In this document: piece by piece, positions 1-7,807 of the stretch
Layout of the letters: each line of letters opens with the position of its first letter
How positions within the stretch are numbered: the first letter of the stretch is position 1
From: Eubacterium sp.
GTDB lineage: Bacteria > Bacillota > Clostridia > Lachnospirales > Lachnospiraceae
Direction: 5' to 3'
Assembly (NCBI GenBank): GCA_022796875.1
Contig: JAAWJJ010000025.1
Coordinates: 1-45,364, forward strand
DNA: 45,364 nt
The notes under the pieces: model-generated
The model's input: only the letters and a program-made list of their open reading frames with translations
Database searches by the model: none
Told to the model about the DNA's origin: nothing
Translations under genes and position numbers: made by a program

Positions 1-18
1 CCGTTGTTTTTTTGCCAT
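1..18 (-). CDS. Start of a leftward gene, possibly a recombinase (partial)
   Basis: Read on the minus strand, a strong AAGGAGG ribosome binding site lies a few bases before an ATG whose first base is at 18, followed by codons for MAKKQR before the window ends. Only six codons are visible, so function cannot be read. Large serine recombinases of clostridial integrative elements often begin with a similar short basic stretch, and the neighbouring helicase gene is cut off just to the right. That makes an element-encoded recombinase a reasonable guess, but only an inference. Confidence 0.5.
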
Positions 19-139
19 TTTAGTTGCCTCCTTATTTCTCTTTGATTATACATCAAATCCTTGTGTATAAGGTGTCAACTAAAATGATACAACATCAGTA
101 AATTATGTAAAAGAAAACAGTTTAGAAAATATAAAAGGT

Positions 140-2977
140 TTGCGTCAAGCACAATTAGGAGCTGTGTTTGCTATTCGTGCACATTGGACTGTTAGTAAAG
201 AAGCAGCTACAGTGGTTATGCCAACAGGTACGGGAAAAACTGAAACTATGATAACTACTATTGTTGCGGAGCAATGTAGAAGAGTATTTATATTAGTGCC
301 CTCGGATTTGTTGAGAGTACAGACTGTAGAAAATTGTGTTAAACTTGGGATTTTGAAAGATATTGGAGTAATTGAGCAAAGGGTAAGGTATCCGAATGTA
401 TTGTGTTTGAAATCCCAACCAAGGACAAAAGACGAGCTGAAAAAAATGTTGGATTCTGCTAATATCATTGTATCTACCGCAAAGTTGGTAAGTAGATTTG
501 ATATTGAATATATGAATATGCTGAGTAGTAAGTGTGATGTTCTTATTGTAGATGAGGCACATCATATTGAGGCAAATAGATGGAATCAGATAAAAAGTTT
601 CTTTAGGGATAAGAGAATATTGCAGTTTACAGCAACACCATTTAGGAATGATGGTAAAAAGTTAGACGGAGATATTATTTATAATTTCCCATTATCTATG
701 GCACAGGAACAGGGGTATTTCCAAAAGATTAATTTTAAACCTATTATTGAATATGATGAAGAAAAAGGGGATTACGCTATCGCTCAAGCTGCAGTGAAAC
801 AATTAAAATTTGATTTGAGAAATGGTTTCAACCACATTATTTTAGTTCGAGCCAAGGGAGTGCAAAGAGCAAAGCAGTTATTTGAGAATATTTATACGCA
901 TTATTTTAATCAATATAATCCTGTACTCATAATTGGTGAAATGACCGTATTAGAGAAGAAATCAAATATGGAGGCTTTGAAGATAGGAAAGTCGCAAATT
1001 GTTGTGTGTGTTGACATGTTTGGAGAGGGTATAGATATACCAAATCTTAAAATTGCAGCAATACATGATAGATACAAATCGTTACCAATTACACTGCAAT
1101 TTATTGGGCGTTTTGCACGTAGTAAAGCCGGATTAGGAGATGCAACAATTATTACTAATTTGGCTAATGAGGATATTCAAGACGCATTGGCTGAATTGTA
1201 TTCTCAAGATTCGGATTGGAATAACTTATTGAGTGAATTGTCAGAGGGTGTAATTGGTAAGGAAATTTCATTACAAAAATTAGCAAATGGATTTAAAGGG
1301 AGTGGGATAGAATCCATAAATATAAAACAATTACGACCAGCACTTAGTATGGTGGCATATAAAACAGATGCAAAGGAATGGCATTGGGAAAATTGGACAC
1401 AGTTATTTGATGAAGATTTATGCAAGTATTATATCAATGAGGAAGAGAATATATTTATTGTTATTGAGCCGGAAGAAAGTAAGATTGATTGGGCAAATTA
1501 TAGAGAAATCAGCAATTTGAACTGGAATTTACATATTGCGTATTGGAACAAAGAGAAAAAGGTTGTTTTTTTGAATTCGACGAATAAAGCGATTTTCAAT
1601 AAATTTGCTGAAACTTTATTTACTAAAGTTCAAAAAATTTCAGGCGAAAATATTTTTAAATGTTTACATGGAATTAACCGCCTTATGGTAGCGAATTTAG
1701 GGTTAAATTCAGCTATTAATGGGCCAATTAGGTATAAAATGTTTACAGGAATAGATATTGCCGAGGCAATATCCGAATCACAGAAAGGGAATTGCTATAA
1801 ATCCAATATTTTTGGAATGGGATATAATGGAGATGGTAGAACCAGTATTGGATGTTCATATAAAGGAACAATTTGGGGAAGACTCGTTGAAACAATTGAT
1901 ACTTGGAAAGAATGGTGTAATTTAAATTACGAAAAAATTATTAATCCCAATATTCATACTTTGGATATACTTAAAGGGGTTCTAATGCCTAAAATTATTA
2001 AAGAGAGACCAAAGGAACATGCTTATAGGATTGATTGGCCGAATGATTTGGATTTGTGCAATGAAAAAAACATATATTTAGAAACGCCATATACATGTAT
2101 CCCAATATATGAAATGGAGATTGGTCTTGTACAAGTAAATTCTACTGAGAATTTGAAATTTTATGTGCAAAACGGAGATTACAGGGAAGAATTTGAACTT
2201 ATTATTAATAATGATGGTTGGTTTGTTTCTAAAATTAAAGGTACATATTTTGAATTGCATATGAGGAATAGGACATATACTTTAGTAGAGTTTTTTAAAG
2301 AGAATCCTCCAGAAATCAAGTTCGCTGACCAATCATCGTTGCAAGGTAATCTCTATGTGACTATAGAAAATAGTGCTAATTTCAGGTTTTCAGAAGAGCA
2401 ATTAGTCAAATGGACATGGGATAAAGTAAATATATGTAAAGAGTCTCAAGGAATTAAAAAAGAAAATGATTCCATCCAGTATTTTACTATTCAAAAACTG
2501 ATTAGTGCTCAAAATTATGAAGTAGTATTTGATGATGATAATGCGGGAGAAATCGCAGATATAGTAGCGATAAAAGAAAAAGATAAAGAAATACATTTTG
2601 AATTTTATCATTGCAAATTTGCGCATGGAGAAAAACCCGGCAGTAGAGTAGCCGATTTATATGAAGTATGTGGACAGGCAGAAAAATCAGTTTTATGGAA
2701 ACAAAATATGTGTGAAGTTATTGAAAGAATGAAATATCGAGAAAGTAGACGGATGAAGTTGAATGGCGTTAGTAGGTTTGAAAAAGGTGATTTGAAAAAG
2801 TTATCTGCTATAAGGAATAAACTGAGATTTCTTCCAGCAAAATTAGATATTTTTATTGTTCAACCGGGTGTATCAGCGGCGGCTATTACGGAGGATATGC
2901 ACCAGATTTTATGTGGAACACAGGCATATCTATTAGATACATATGGGATCACATTACGGTTAATTTGTAGTCAGTAG
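140..2977 (+). CDS. Superfamily 2 DEAD/DEAH helicase with nuclease-like C-terminus, 5' truncated
   Basis: This is an SF2 helicase of the type III restriction (Res) kind. It shows a Walker A motif MPTGTGKTET at residues 27-36, a DEAH box at 138-141, the motif III-like FTATPF near 163-168 and the motif VI-like QFIGRFARS near 320-328. A long middle region has no motif I can name. Near residues 803-826, ADIVAIK followed by HFEFYHCK resembles the D...ExK core of PD-(D/E)XK nucleases. The only start in frame is a TTG with no good ribosome binding site. The frame stays open further upstream to a stop at 80-82, and the translated extension NDTTSVNYVKENSLENIKG looks like genuine family sequence. The gene has therefore probably lost its original start. 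It is clearly more AT-rich than the genes that follow, suggesting transfer. A role in phage or plasmid defence is inferred from architecture only. Confidence 0.75.
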   Translation: MRQAQLGAVFAIRAHWTVSKEAATVVMPTGTGKTETMITTIVAEQCRRVFILVPSDLLRVQTVENCVKLGILKDIGVIEQRVRYPNVLCLKSQPRTKDELKKMLDSANIIVSTAKLVSRFDIEYMNMLSSKCDVLIVDEAHHIEANRWNQIKSFFRDKRILQFTATPFRNDGKKLDGDIIYNFPLSMAQEQGYFQKINFKPIIEYDEEKGDYAIAQAAVKQLKFDLRNGFNHIILVRAKGVQRAKQLFENIYTHYFNQYNPVLIIGEMTVLEKKSNMEALKIGKSQIVVCVDMFGEGIDIPNLKIAAIHDRYKSLPITLQFIGRFARSKAGLGDATIITNLANEDIQDALAELYSQDSDWNNLLSELSEGVIGKEISLQKLANGFKGSGIESINIKQLRPALSMVAYKTDAKEWHWENWTQLFDEDLCKYYINEEENIFIVIEPEESKIDWANYREISNLNWNLHIAYWNKEKKVVFLNSTNKAIFNKFAETLFTKVQKISGENIFKCLHGINRLMVANLGLNSAINGPIRYKMFTGIDIAEAISESQKGNCYKSNIFGMGYNGDGRTSIGCSYKGTIWGRLVETIDTWKEWCNLNYEKIINPNIHTLDILKGVLMPKIIKERPKEHAYRIDWPNDLDLCNEKNIYLETPYTCIPIYEMEIGLVQVNSTENLKFYVQNGDYREEFELIINNDGWFVSKIKGTYFELHMRNRTYTLVEFFKENPPEIKFADQSSLQGNLYVTIENSANFRFSEEQLVKWTWDKVNICKESQGIKKENDSIQYFTIQKLISAQNYEVVFDDDNAGEIADIVAIKEKDKEIHFEFYHCKFAHGEKPGSRVADLYEVCGQAEKSVLWKQNMCEVIERMKYRESRRMKLNGVSRFEKGDLKKLSAIRNKLRFLPAKLDIFIVQPGVSAAAITEDMHQILCGTQAYLLDTYGITLRLICSQ

Positions 2978-3079
2978 AAAAGAATTGTTTTGGAATTGCA
3001 GATTTAAAATACTGTATAGAGTGTAATAGGCAGGTTATAATAAATACGTTTTGTGGGAAAGGGGTAATACCGTTGAAGT

Positions 3080-3256
3080 ATGGATACCCGTAGCAAAGAA
3101 AAAGGTAAAACGGAGAGATTTACAGACGGGAAATTTAATGTCTTTATGGAAACAGTTGATGAGCGTTTCCGTAGCTTTGTAAGCCTGATCAATGAGTATT
3201 TGTGGTCTTATCGGCAATTACCAAAAACAGATATATCAATTTTTATCGGAATTTGA
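3080..3256 (+). CDS. Small hypothetical protein, 58 aa
   Basis: A short open frame runs from an ATG at 3080 to a TGA at 3254-3256. It encodes a charged protein beginning MDTRSKEKGKTERF, with a more hydrophobic middle around FRSFVSLINEYLW. A purine-rich AAAGGGG about 15 bases upstream is rather far for a ribosome binding site. I do not recognise the family. It could equally be the remnant of a longer gene in the otherwise gene-free stretch 2978-3326, where I see nothing else. Confidence 0.3.
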   Translation: MDTRSKEKGKTERFTDGKFNVFMETVDERFRSFVSLINEYLWSYRQLPKTDISIFIGI

Positions 3257-3326
3257 TATGATATACAATGAAGAGGAAAAAAACTTTCCGATAGAATTGT
3301 AATGGAATTTTGAAAGGAACCGAAAG

Positions 3327-4004
3327 ATGCCATTTGATTATAAAAAAGAATTCAAAGAATTTTATATGCCTAAAAACAAACCAGAAATTATAGATGTTCC
3401 GGAAATGAATTTTATTGCGGTAAGCGGTAAAGGCGATCCGAACGAAGTGGACGGGGATTATAAGGCAGCCATTGGCCTGCTTTACGGGATTGCTTTTACA
3501 ATTAAAATGAGCAAAAAAGGAAATCGTAAAATAGAGGGATATTTTGATTATGTGGTACCGCCGTTAGAAGGTTTATGGTGGCAGAGTACGGAGGAAAATT
3601 CCGGCGGAGAACATATTGACAGTAAGGCTGTTTATGAGATTGATTACGGCAGAAAGGAAGATTTTTGCTGGATATCGTTGATTCGGCTGCCGGATTTTGT
3701 GACGGAAGAAGATGTTGCATGGGCGATAGAAGAAGCCGGGAAGAAAAAGGGACAGGATTATTCCAAAGTCAGATTCATGACGATAAAAGAGGGGGTATGT
3801 GTCCAGTGTATGCATATAGGCTCCTATGATGAGGAACCTGCCACGATTGCAATGATGGAGCGGTTTCTTCAGGAAAACGGGTATGAGAATGATTTTTCCG
3901 GAGAAAGAATGCATCATGAAATTTATTTGTCGGATGCCAGAAGAGTGGCCCCGGAAAGACGGAAAACCGTGATAAGGCATCCGATTAGAAAGGTAGGAGG
4001 ATAA
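3327..4004 (+). CDS. GyrI-like small-molecule-binding domain protein
   Basis: The 225-residue product resembles the stand-alone GyrI-like proteins (COG4832), which share the ligand-binding fold of the SbmC/Rob effector domain. Family landmarks are the PEMNFIAVSGKGDPNE segment near residues 24-39, the central VVPPLEGLWW and the C-terminal MHIGSYDEEPATIAMMERF. There is no DNA-binding domain, so it probably binds small hydrophobic or toxic compounds in the cytoplasm. AAAGGA lies upstream of the ATG. It is followed after 4 bases by a TfoX-like gene and then a VOC protein, so the three look like one operon. Confidence 0.8.
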   Translation: MPFDYKKEFKEFYMPKNKPEIIDVPEMNFIAVSGKGDPNEVDGDYKAAIGLLYGIAFTIKMSKKGNRKIEGYFDYVVPPLEGLWWQSTEENSGGEHIDSKAVYEIDYGRKEDFCWISLIRLPDFVTEEDVAWAIEEAGKKKGQDYSKVRFMTIKEGVCVQCMHIGSYDEEPATIAMMERFLQENGYENDFSGERMHHEIYLSDARRVAPERRKTVIRHPIRKVGG

Positions 4005-4008
4005 ACGA

Positions 4009-4401
4009 ATGGCTACATCAAAAGAGTTCCATGATTATATTGTAGAAAATCTTCGGAAAACCGGTAATGTGACCACAAGAAAAATGATGGGTGAATATTG
4101 TGTTTATTATCAGCCTCATGGCGTTCAAAATGCCGTCGGTTTTGAAAAGGACGAAACGGATCATAAAAAGCTGATCGGGGATATTTGTGATAACTGCCTG
4201 TTTTTAAAACCAACGGAGTCTGTGCTCCGTCTGATGCCGGATGCTGACAGAGGATATCCATATGAGGGTTCTAAAACGCTGATGGTGATTGTGGACAACG
4301 TAGAAGATACGGGGGTCATGGCAGAGGTACTGAGCAGCATGTATCAGGAACTACCGGAGCCGAAAAAGAAAACAAATCGGAAAGGAGATCGTGACAAATG
4401 A
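4009..4401 (+). CDS. TfoX/Sxy N-terminal domain family protein
   Basis: The 130-residue protein matches the TfoX N-terminal domain. MATSKEFHDYIVENL leads into TTRKMMGEYCVYY, and LKPTESVLRL appears later. The typical C-terminal TfoX domain is absent, as is usual for short Firmicute members, and the tail is lysine-rich. The family is named for a competence regulator of gamma-proteobacteria, but that role should not be assumed here. It starts 4 bases after the GyrI-like gene and overlaps the next gene by ATGA, indicating translational coupling. Confidence 0.8.
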   Translation: MATSKEFHDYIVENLRKTGNVTTRKMMGEYCVYYQPHGVQNAVGFEKDETDHKKLIGDICDNCLFLKPTESVLRLMPDADRGYPYEGSKTLMVIVDNVEDTGVMAEVLSSMYQELPEPKKKTNRKGDRDK

Positions 4402-4766
4402 AGCTGAAAAATGTATTGATCGTCGTAAAAGATATTGAAAAGTCAAAAAATTTTTACCATGATTTGTTTGGTCTTGAACCGGTATTGGACAACGATGGAA
4501 ATATGATTTTAACGGAAGGACTTGTGCTTCAGGATGAAAAAATCTGGAAAGATTTTCTGAAGAAAGATATTATTCCTGAAAATAATTCCAGTGAGCTGTA
4601 TTTTGAAGAGCAAAATCTGGAAACGTTTGTCCAAAAACTGGAAAGACTTTACCCTTCGATTCAATATGTCAATCGGCTCATGGTACATAGCTGGGGGCAG
4701 AAAGTCGTTCGCTTTTATGATCCTGACGGGAACCTGATTGAAGTTGGAACGCCGATGCAAACTTAG
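4398..4766 (+). CDS. VOC (glyoxalase/bleomycin-resistance) family protein
   Basis: The 122-residue, single-domain VOC protein opens with LKNVLIVVKDIEKSKNFYHD and ends with VVRFYDPDGNLIEVGTPM, the two signature halves of the beta-alpha-beta-beta-beta fold. The substrate cannot be told from the sequence; these proteins act as metal-dependent lyases, dioxygenases or drug-binding resistance proteins. Its start overlaps the stop of the TfoX-like gene by 4 bases. It is the last gene of the small operon, with an inverted-repeat element directly after its stop. Confidence 0.8.
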   Translation: MKLKNVLIVVKDIEKSKNFYHDLFGLEPVLDNDGNMILTEGLVLQDEKIWKDFLKKDIIPENNSSELYFEEQNLETFVQKLERLYPSIQYVNRLMVHSWGQKVVRFYDPDGNLIEVGTPMQT

Positions 4767-4768
4767 TA

Positions 4769-4922
4769 TAACCCGCACTAATTAACCATACTGTTTCACT
4801 GGTTCAAATTTCTATCTGCTGCGTTGTTGTCAATCGACGTAAACACCGCTGCGCCTCATTCTTCCGCCTTGCAGGATGAAAATTTATCCTGCGCGAAAAG
4901 TAGTGGTAATTAGTGTGGGTTA
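4769..4922. repeat. MITE-like intergenic element with imperfect terminal inverted repeats
   Basis: The ends read TAACCCGCACTAATTAACC (4769-4787) and, on the other strand, TAACCCACACTAATTACC (4922-4905): nearly perfect terminal inverted repeats enclosing about 120 bases with no gene. Inside, GCAGGAT and ATCCTGC (4871-4892) form a 7-bp hairpin. Size, ends and lack of coding capacity fit a small non-autonomous element or a structured intergenic repeat. The following stretch 4923-5161 holds no convincing gene; a short open tail ending at 5149 may be a remnant. Confidence 0.6.
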
Positions 4923-5161
4923 CACTGGAGATTAACAGGATAGTTCTGATAAGGATTATATTCCGCCTGAAATAAATTAAGAATGGAAAGATACGGGAAT
5001 GAAAAACTGAAATAATATATTTACGATAAGAGAAGCTTCATCCGCAGGCATGTTATACGCAGCAGGAGTTTGAAGAACTGTTACTGTTTCCAGAACGGAT
5101 GCAGGGGCGGATTTGTTTTTTAAAACGACCGGGGAAAAGAAGACTATGAGGAGAGAATCAT

Positions 5162-5941
5162 ATGGATGTTTTTGAAACAATAAAAAGAAGGGTATCTTTG
5201 AGGCGTTATGCGGATCAGGAGATTGCGCAGGAAGATTTGGATAGAATTCTGGAATGTGCGATGGCGGCGCCTACGGCAGGCAATCAAATGTTGTATTCTA
5301 TTATTGTGATCCGGGATCCGGAAACAAAAGAAAAACTAAGCAAAAGCTGTGATAATCAGCCGTTTATCGCAAAAGCGCCGCTTTTGCTGCTTTTTGCAGC
5401 AGATCAAAGAAAATGGTTTGAGTATTACCGGATCAACGGGGTGGCGGAATTTGCGGAAGAAAAAGGATATTTGTTTGAAGCGCCGCAGGAGTCTGATCTG
5501 ATCCTGGCCTGTGAAGATACAATGATTGCCGCGCAAAATGCGGTGATTGCTGCGGAAAGCCTGGGGATCGGTTCCTGTTACATCGGGGATATTATAGAAA
5601 ACTACGAATATCATAAAAAATTATTTGAACTGCCGGATCATGTATTTCCGCTGGCGCTTTTATGCATGGGATATTACAAAGAAGGGCACAATCGTGTACA
5701 CGTAAAACGTTTTGATAAAAAATACGTGGTGTTTGAGGAGAAATATCACTGTCTGACGCCGGAAGAATATGCGGAAATGTTTCAGGAGCAGGAAAAAAGT
5801 TACATATCCAAAAATCCATATGGTGCCGGTAATTACGCCCAGATGTTTTATGCCCGGAAAACTGGCGCGGCTTTCAGTAAGGAAATGGCTCGTTCCGTGC
5901 GTGTAGCGTTAAAGGAATGGGACGGAAAACTGCAAAATTGA
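5162..5941 (+). CDS. Nitroreductase family protein (FMN-dependent oxidoreductase)
   Basis: The 259-residue product starts MDVFETIKRRVSLRRYADQ, where the RRSxRxY-like region contacts the FMN phosphate, and continues with AMAAPTAGNQMLYSIIVIRD. The central AQNAVIAAESLGIGSCYIGD is the usual second FMN-contact segment. Family members reduce nitro compounds, quinones or flavins with NAD(P)H in the cytoplasm. A C-terminal extension of about 70 residues goes beyond the minimal domain but has no cysteine cluster that would suggest an iron-sulfur module. GAGGAG precedes the ATG. The preceding 240 bases separate it from the VOC operon. Confidence 0.85.
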   Translation: MDVFETIKRRVSLRRYADQEIAQEDLDRILECAMAAPTAGNQMLYSIIVIRDPETKEKLSKSCDNQPFIAKAPLLLLFAADQRKWFEYYRINGVAEFAEEKGYLFEAPQESDLILACEDTMIAAQNAVIAAESLGIGSCYIGDIIENYEYHKKLFELPDHVFPLALLCMGYYKEGHNRVHVKRFDKKYVVFEEKYHCLTPEEYAEMFQEQEKSYISKNPYGAGNYAQMFYARKTGAAFSKEMARSVRVALKEWDGKLQN

Positions 5942-6089
5942 CATTATCATGAAAGAAAAGACCATATTCGGTCTGATTTATCTCAGCAAGTCCGTTTTAT
6001 TGTACAGCTAAAATGCGATAATGGATTCACCCGCAAAAATGTAAAAAAGCAGTCAATCAGGGAAAACGATGAAACGGAGAAGATAGATT

Positions 6090-6494
6090 ATGAAAATATT
6101 TGATTTGTATGAACGGGAGGCATTGCCGATTATAGCGGTGGATTTTGACGGAACTTTATGCAGGGACGAATATCCGGAGATCGGAGAAGCAAATGCGGTG
6201 CTGATCCGTTATCTGAAAAATCAGAAAAGGAAAGGCGCCAGGCTGATTTTGTGGACTTGCCGAAACGGCCGGCTGCTGGAGCAGGCAGTGGAATGGTGCC
6301 GGAGGCATCGGCTGGAATTTGACGCGGTAAATGAAAATTTGCCGGAAATACTGAAACGTTACGGAGGAGATTCCCGTAAAATATATGCGGACGTTTATAT
6401 TGACGATAAGAGTGTTGCGGTGAAATATGAAGGATTTGGTTTAAGGAAAATAGCTGGGGGTTATACGGAGGCGGAGCAGATACTTCGTTACTAA
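6090..6494 (+). CDS. HAD-like hydrolase, short form
   Basis: The 134-residue protein contains the HAD motif I VDFDGTL with the nucleophile and acid aspartates at residues 18 and 20. It has a motif II-like ILWTCR about 35 residues later and a late DVYIDDKSV segment like motif IV. There is no large cap domain, so it belongs with small HAD proteins also found in phages; the substrate cannot be assigned. It stands alone between the nitroreductase and a strong promoter. Upstream, AGACC...GGTCT (around 5950-5966) forms a weak hairpin. Confidence 0.75.
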   Translation: MKIFDLYEREALPIIAVDFDGTLCRDEYPEIGEANAVLIRYLKNQKRKGARLILWTCRNGRLLEQAVEWCRRHRLEFDAVNENLPEILKRYGGDSRKIYADVYIDDKSVAVKYEGFGLRKIAGGYTEAEQILRY

Positions 6495-6522
6495 AATCTT
6501 TCTTAAAATAACCAGAATAGAA

Positions 6523-6552
6523 TTGACAATGAACAAGCACAATTACTATAAT
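6523..6552 (+). promoter_or_regulatory. Sigma-A-type promoter
   Basis: TTGACA at 6523-6528 and TATAAT at 6547-6552 are separated by 18 bases. Both boxes match the consensus perfectly. The promoter drives the cadherin-like membrane protein gene and possibly clpC behind it. Confidence 0.8.
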
Positions 6553-6560
6553 AAGAAAGA

Positions 6561-6628
6561 TATAAACAGGAAGGCTTTCAATATGGCTAAAGTATATAAA
6601 CAGGAAGGTGATCAATATGGCTAAAGTA
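6561..6628 (+). repeat. 34-bp tandem duplication of a translation start region
   Basis: Positions 6561-6594 and 6595-6628 are near-identical copies that differ only in a short stretch between the ribosome binding site and the ATG. Each copy contains an AGGAAGG-type site and an ATGGCTAAAGTA start. The first ATG (6583) opens a 13-codon frame that ends at 6624, just past the second, functional ATG at 6617. Confidence 0.9.
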
Positions 6629-7792
6629 TATAAAAAAATAGCGGCAATCAGTATGGCTGTGATGTTACTGGCAGGCGCGTCTGCGACATGGGCGGCTTCT
6701 GCCGGGATTACGCAGCAGTCAAACAGTAATGCATCGGCTGCAAATGATGCGGGCGCAGCGGCGCAGCCGGTATTATCCAAAGATAACAGCTTGAAAGCCC
6801 TTTCCCTGTCAGAAGGAGAACTGAGTCCGGCGTTTAAGAGCAGCACTGTAAACTATACGGCGACGGTAGGGGCGGATACGACAAGCGTGGAAGTGGATGC
6901 GCAGTTGTCTAACAGCCATGCAACGCTTGACGGTATTTCCGGAAATACAGATTTACAGCCTGGAGAAAATAAAATTACGGTTACCGTTACTTCTCAGGCC
7001 GGAACAAAGGCCGTATATACGATCACTGTAACGAGAAGTGAGGCGGGAGCCGGCACAGCGTCAGACAGTGAAAACGCCGGAGAAGCGGCGGACGGAGAAG
7101 CAGCAGGCGAAAATGCTGCAGGTATCGATAAGGCGGTGATTAATGCTGATGGGACTGTAACCGTAAATGGGACAACCTATCAGGTATCTGAGAATTATTT
7201 GTCGGATTCAACCACAGACGGACAGGTGTATTCCGAAAATACTTATGAAGCGCTGCAGAAACAATATAAGACATTAAAGAAACGTTCTATTATGATTTTT
7301 GCGGCAATGGTTATTTTGATTTGTATTTTGATTTTCCTGTTAGTAAATATACGGATGAAACATAAACTGGAAGAGGAAGAAGAAATTGATTTGGATGAGA
7401 TGTTTTCTAATTCTTCGAAGAACTCTCCAAAATCAAAACGTCCGAAAAAATCGCGTGTCTGGGAGGAAGATGAGGAGGAAGATTTTCTGGATGACTGGCC
7501 GTCGGAGCCGTTGGCCGTGAGCGGTGTTTTAGAACGGAACGGAAGAAAGAAAGAAACCGGGAAAACGGAAAGGAAAATTTATGAAGTAAGAGAGCCGGAA
7601 AGAAGCATCCGTGAAACCGGGAAAGCGGAAAGAAACATCCGTGAAACCAGGAAAGCGGAAAGGAAAATTCATGAAACAAGGGAACCGGATGAGAAAATAT
7701 GGGAAGAAGAACACGAATACAATGAGCCGGCATATAAGTCGGGAGAATCCACAGATTCAGATGTGGAAATTATGGATTTAAATGATTTGTAG
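6617..7792 (+). CDS. Membrane-anchored protein with cadherin-like beta-sandwich domain
   Basis: The 391-residue protein has a signal peptide (MAKVYKKIAAISMAVMLLAG...). A cadherin-like beta-sandwich domain follows at about 50-140 (NSLKALSLSEGELSPAF, then VNYTATV, ending YTITVTRS), then a small second segment. A transmembrane helix lies at about 224-246 and an acidic, lysine-rich cytoplasmic tail follows. The tail includes about five 10-residue repeats of the ETGKAERNIR kind. I chose the ATG at 6617 because AGGAAGG precedes it; a GTG at 6608 is inside that site. It sits 15 bases before clpC. The extracellular domain probably binds carbohydrate or protein; a link to ClpC is only positional. Confidence 0.75.
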   Translation: MAKVYKKIAAISMAVMLLAGASATWAASAGITQQSNSNASAANDAGAAAQPVLSKDNSLKALSLSEGELSPAFKSSTVNYTATVGADTTSVEVDAQLSNSHATLDGISGNTDLQPGENKITVTVTSQAGTKAVYTITVTRSEAGAGTASDSENAGEAADGEAAGENAAGIDKAVINADGTVTVNGTTYQVSENYLSDSTTDGQVYSENTYEALQKQYKTLKKRSIMIFAAMVILICILIFLLVNIRMKHKLEEEEEIDLDEMFSNSSKNSPKSKRPKKSRVWEEDEEEDFLDDWPSEPLAVSGVLERNGRKKETGKTERKIYEVREPERSIRETGKAERNIRETRKAERKIHETREPDEKIWEEEHEYNEPAYKSGESTDSDVEIMDLNDL

Positions 7793-7807
7793 AGAGGATT
7801 TTTAGTA

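Noticed and set aside
6130-6846. A long minus-strand open frame of 238 codons.
   Set aside because: It runs antisense through the HAD gene, promoter and the cadherin-like gene, has atypical composition and no family-like sequence.
7550-7710. 30-base repeats as a possible mobile or CRISPR-like array.
   Set aside because: They are in frame within the cytoplasmic tail of the cadherin-like protein and encode decapeptide repeats.
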